DNA from: Selenomonadaceae bacterium
GTDB lineage: Bacteria > Bacillota > Negativicutes > Selenomonadales > Selenomonadaceae
Direction: 5' to 3'
DNA: 64,000 nt
Assembly (NCBI GenBank): GCA_017428215.1
Contig: JAFRRH010000006.1
Coordinates: 1-64,000 of the forward strand
Part shown: piece by piece, positions 61,551-64,000 of the stretch
How positions within the stretch are numbered: position 1 is the stretch's first letter
Layout: each line of letters opens with the position of its first letter
Program-made: the position numbers and the translations under genes
Notes under the pieces: model-generated
The model's input: only the letters and a program-made list of their open reading frames with translations
The model's database searches: none
Told to the model about the DNA's origin: nothing

Positions 61551-63503
61551 ATGATTAACTTAGATAAAAATTTTTTCAAACTTGTGATGATTTGCGCAGT
61601 GGGAATGATTTTAAATGTTGTCGGTGTAATTATCGCTGAAAAATTCAATCTGCCAGTTTATCTCGACACTATCGGCACGATTTTTATTGCGGCACTCGGA
61701 GGTTACATACCGGGCATTTCTGTGGGGTTCTTTACAAATTTAATTGGTGCCTCCTTCGACGAAGACGAACTTTTTTATGGTATGGTAAGCGTTTTACTTG
61801 CAGTGATAACGGCATTCCTAGCGAAAAGGGGTTACTACGAAAAATTTCCGAAAATCCTCTGGACAATTCCCGCCACAATCCTTGTCACCAGCTTTAGCGG
61901 TTCGCTTATCGAAGAAATGCTTAGTCTTTCCAATTCGTTCAATTCTTGGGAGTCTTTGGTAAAAATTTGGGAACATTTCCTCCAACATTTTTCCAACGAA
62001 TTGCCCGATAAAAGTTTGGCGATTATGATTAGTTTTTTCGCGTTAAAATTTGTCCCAGCTAGCATTAAGGAATCGTTTAATACTGTTGGCAAAATGCAAG
62101 CTCCGGTTTCGTCGGAAATGCGGCGGGCAATCAATACTAACAACAAATTTGTTTCTTCATTGCGTGATAAAATGATTCTTACTCTGATGTCGATTACGGT
62201 GGTTGTCGTTGTGTTCATTTCGTTTATATGTTACTCGATTTATAGAGAATCCGCCATAGAAGAGCGCAAGAGAATTGCCGACGGAATAATTTCAATGGTG
62301 GTAAACGAGATTAACCCTAAACGTGTAGACGAATTTTTAGAGAAGGGCTATCAAGCGGAAGGTTACAAGGAAGTTGAGCGCGAGCTTTATAAAATTCGTG
62401 CCAGCAATTCCGACATACAATTTCTTTACGTCTATAAAATTATGGAGGACGGCTGTCACGTCGTCTTTGATTTGGAAACCGCTACAGTTGAAGCGTCCGA
62501 GCCTGGTTCCATTGAGGAATTCGACGAATCCTTTGAAGAATTACTTCCAGATTTGCTCGCAGGCAGACCCATAAGACCGATTATAAACGACGACAAATAC
62601 GGCTATTTGCTGACGATTTATAAGCCCGTCTATAATAGCGTTGGGCAATGTGTTTGTTATGCGGGCATTGATTTTTCTATGGACGAGATTAATAACTACG
62701 GCAGAATGTTTATCGCTAAAGTCATCGCACTTTTCTCCGGCGCGGTTATTTTTATCTTTGCTCTTGGACTTTGGTTTATTGAGAATAACATTATCTTGCC
62801 CGTCAAAACAATGGCCTATTGCGCCCGAAATTTTTCCTATGACAGCGAGACGGCTCGTAAAAAAAATATCGAACATATAAAGAGTTTGAAAATAAAAACG
62901 CACGACGAGATAGAAAATCTTTACGCCGCTTTTTTGAAGACGACGGAAGATAGTACGGTTTCCTTTGAAAATTTCCGTAAGGCTAAAATTGAAGTTGCCG
63001 TAATGGACAAGTTAGCACATACTGATTCATTGACGGGGCTTAAAAATAAAACTGCTTACGTAAAGAGAACCGCCCAATTCGATACAGACATTGCAGAGGG
63101 CAAGGCGGCGTTCGCGATAATTATGATTGACGTTAATTATCTTAAGCGCGTCAACGACACTTACGGGCACGAGTACGGAAATATTTATCTGATTAATGCT
63201 GGGAAATTAGTTTGTTCAGTTTTCGGCGAAGAAAATGTTTATCGCGTCGGCGGCGATGAATTTGTTGCCGTGCTTGACGAGGAAAATCTTTCAAAAAGTG
63301 TGGAGCTTGTCGAAACTTTGAGAGGCATGATTAATAAATTGCAACGTGATTCTAAGCTTGAGGCGTGGGAAAAAGTTTCAGCGGCAGTCGGCGTTGCTTA
63401 TTATGACGAACTGCAAGATAAAACTGCTGACGACGTTTTCAAGCGGGCAGATGCGGACATGTATAAAAATAAATTGGCGATGAAGGCGGTTAGGACAACG
63501 TGA
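61551..63503 (+). CDS. Membrane diguanylate cyclase with ECF-S-like N-terminal domain
   Basis: 650 residues. Residues ~8-175 form a multi-helix membrane domain (VYLDTIGTIFIAALGGYIPGISVGFFTNLIG) that resembles the S-component of ECF vitamin transporters. A further helix at ~205-225 leads to an extracellular dCache-like sensor (~230-380), then another helix (~385-410) and a linker. The GGDEF domain starts near residue 485 (AHTDSLTGLKNKTAY), with the active-site RVGGDEFVAVLDEE near residue 565. No EAL domain. It would make cyclic di-GMP in response to an external ligand. It overlaps the next gene by four bases. Confidence 0.9.
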   Translation: MINLDKNFFKLVMICAVGMILNVVGVIIAEKFNLPVYLDTIGTIFIAALGGYIPGISVGFFTNLIGASFDEDELFYGMVSVLLAVITAFLAKRGYYEKFPKILWTIPATILVTSFSGSLIEEMLSLSNSFNSWESLVKIWEHFLQHFSNELPDKSLAIMISFFALKFVPASIKESFNTVGKMQAPVSSEMRRAINTNNKFVSSLRDKMILTLMSITVVVVVFISFICYSIYRESAIEERKRIADGIISMVVNEINPKRVDEFLEKGYQAEGYKEVERELYKIRASNSDIQFLYVYKIMEDGCHVVFDLETATVEASEPGSIEEFDESFEELLPDLLAGRPIRPIINDDKYGYLLTIYKPVYNSVGQCVCYAGIDFSMDEINNYGRMFIAKVIALFSGAVIFIFALGLWFIENNIILPVKTMAYCARNFSYDSETARKKNIEHIKSLKIKTHDEIENLYAAFLKTTEDSTVSFENFRKAKIEVAVMDKLAHTDSLTGLKNKTAYVKRTAQFDTDIAEGKAAFAIIMIDVNYLKRVNDTYGHEYGNIYLINAGKLVCSVFGEENVYRVGGDEFVAVLDEENLSKSVELVETLRGMINKLQRDSKLEAWEKVSAAVGVAYYDELQDKTADDVFKRADADMYKNKLAMKAVRTT

Positions 63504-64000
63504 ATTGCGGTTTGATAATCCCGACGCTTAACGCGGGCGAACAATTTCAGAAATTACTATCACAGCTCGCCGCGCAGACGTTATCGACAAAAAAATTAAT
63601 CGTGGACTCGGAATCGACGGACGGCACATCTCAACTTGCAAAAAATTTCGGCTTAGAAGTCTTGACGATACCGCGCAAAAGTTTTAATCACGGGGCGACG
63701 CGACAATTAGCACTGGAAAAAATTTTGCCGCTCGACGTGATAATTTTCTTAACGCAAGATGTTTTACTCCACGACGACGAATCACTTTCCAAGTTGGTAA
63801 AAATTTTCGACGCGGATAAATCGGTCGGCTTGTCATACGGGCGACAACTTCCGCACTTAAACGCAACTAACGAGGCGGCAATTTTGCGGACGTTCAATTA
63901 TCCTGCAGAAAGTCAGTTGCGCTCCTTCGACGACAGAAAACTTTACGGAATAAAAACGGCGTTCGCGTCGAATTCATTTGCGGCTTATCGAGTTTCGGCT
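63500..64000 (+). CDS. Family 2 glycosyltransferase (3' end outside window)
   Basis: First 167 codons from a GTG at 63500 that overlaps the cyclase stop. CGLIIPTLNAGEQFQKLL, VDSESTDGTSQLA and KSFNHGATRQLAL are typical of rhamnosyltransferase-like GT2 enzymes; DADKSVGLSYGRQLP follows. Likely acts in surface polysaccharide synthesis. The sugar is unknown. Confidence 0.88.
   Translation, partial: MNCGLIIPTLNAGEQFQKLLSQLAAQTLSTKKLIVDSESTDGTSQLAKNFGLEVLTIPRKSFNHGATRQLALEKILPLDVIIFLTQDVLLHDDESLSKLVKIFDADKSVGLSYGRQLPHLNATNEAAILRTFNYPAESQLRSFDDRKLYGIKTAFASNSFAAYRVSA

Overview
The window looks like a chromosomal segment of an anaerobic, diderm low-GC Firmicute, most likely a Negativicutes/Selenomonadales relative. 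This is inferred from the mix of genes: a class I hybrid cluster protein, rubrerythrin/rubredoxin chemistry, a TRAP transporter and a split transketolase of clostridial type, together with an outer-membrane secretin. No rRNA or tRNA gene was seen. TTG and GTG starts are common.

Layout: 1-2403 carries a sugar-isomerase gene (cut by the left edge), an AraC regulator and a Gfo/Idh/MocA dehydrogenase. 2641-9681 holds hcp, a GIY-YIG endonuclease gene and a molybdenum-cofactor operon (MPT-binding protein, moeA, moaA, MOSC-MogA fusion). 9798-11390 is an exported SGNH hydrolase. 11379-21206 (minus) runs from a pilus-type operon (PilP-like, secretin) through siroheme synthase to hemA-hemC, with a 1628-residue RTX-like adhesin gene placed in the middle. 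21527-29556 has a TRAP transporter, a lipoprotein, split transketolase, a cupin, a rubrerythrin/metallo-beta-lactamase/rubredoxin fusion and an SDR. 29644-37986 is mixed housekeeping and accessory genes (prepilin peptidase, phosphodiester glycosidase, ALDH, sulfate-binding lipoprotein, QueH, EF-G-like). 38115-41457 is a decayed inositol-type locus into which a second GIY-YIG element has been placed. 41612-44196 is argGH. 44299-55004 is a six-gene minus-strand cassette built on two giant Hsp70-like ATPases. 55156-59328 is a cell-wall recycling/remodelling run ending in a lone cobJ. 59329-61401 is a graveyard of broken IS elements plus the 3' end of a group II intron. 61551-64000 has a membrane diguanylate cyclase and the start of a glycosyltransferase.

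The strongest candidate for an undescribed system is 44299-55004. It contains two Hsp70-like proteins, each with a unique ~350-residue N-terminal region and no recognisable canonical substrate-binding domain. Each is encoded directly downstream of its own coiled-coil partner, and the two partners share a C-terminal domain. The cassette is headed by a protein with a C-terminal HPr domain that keeps both the phosphorylatable His and Ser, and by a GT-A-like protein. The second notable signal is a conserved promoter plus structured leader, about 130 bp long, present upstream of both GIY-YIG genes. A third is a 9-mer (CCGCGCAGA) found about 26 times in 64 kb on both strands.

All identifications are from reading motifs and family resemblance; no database search was run.
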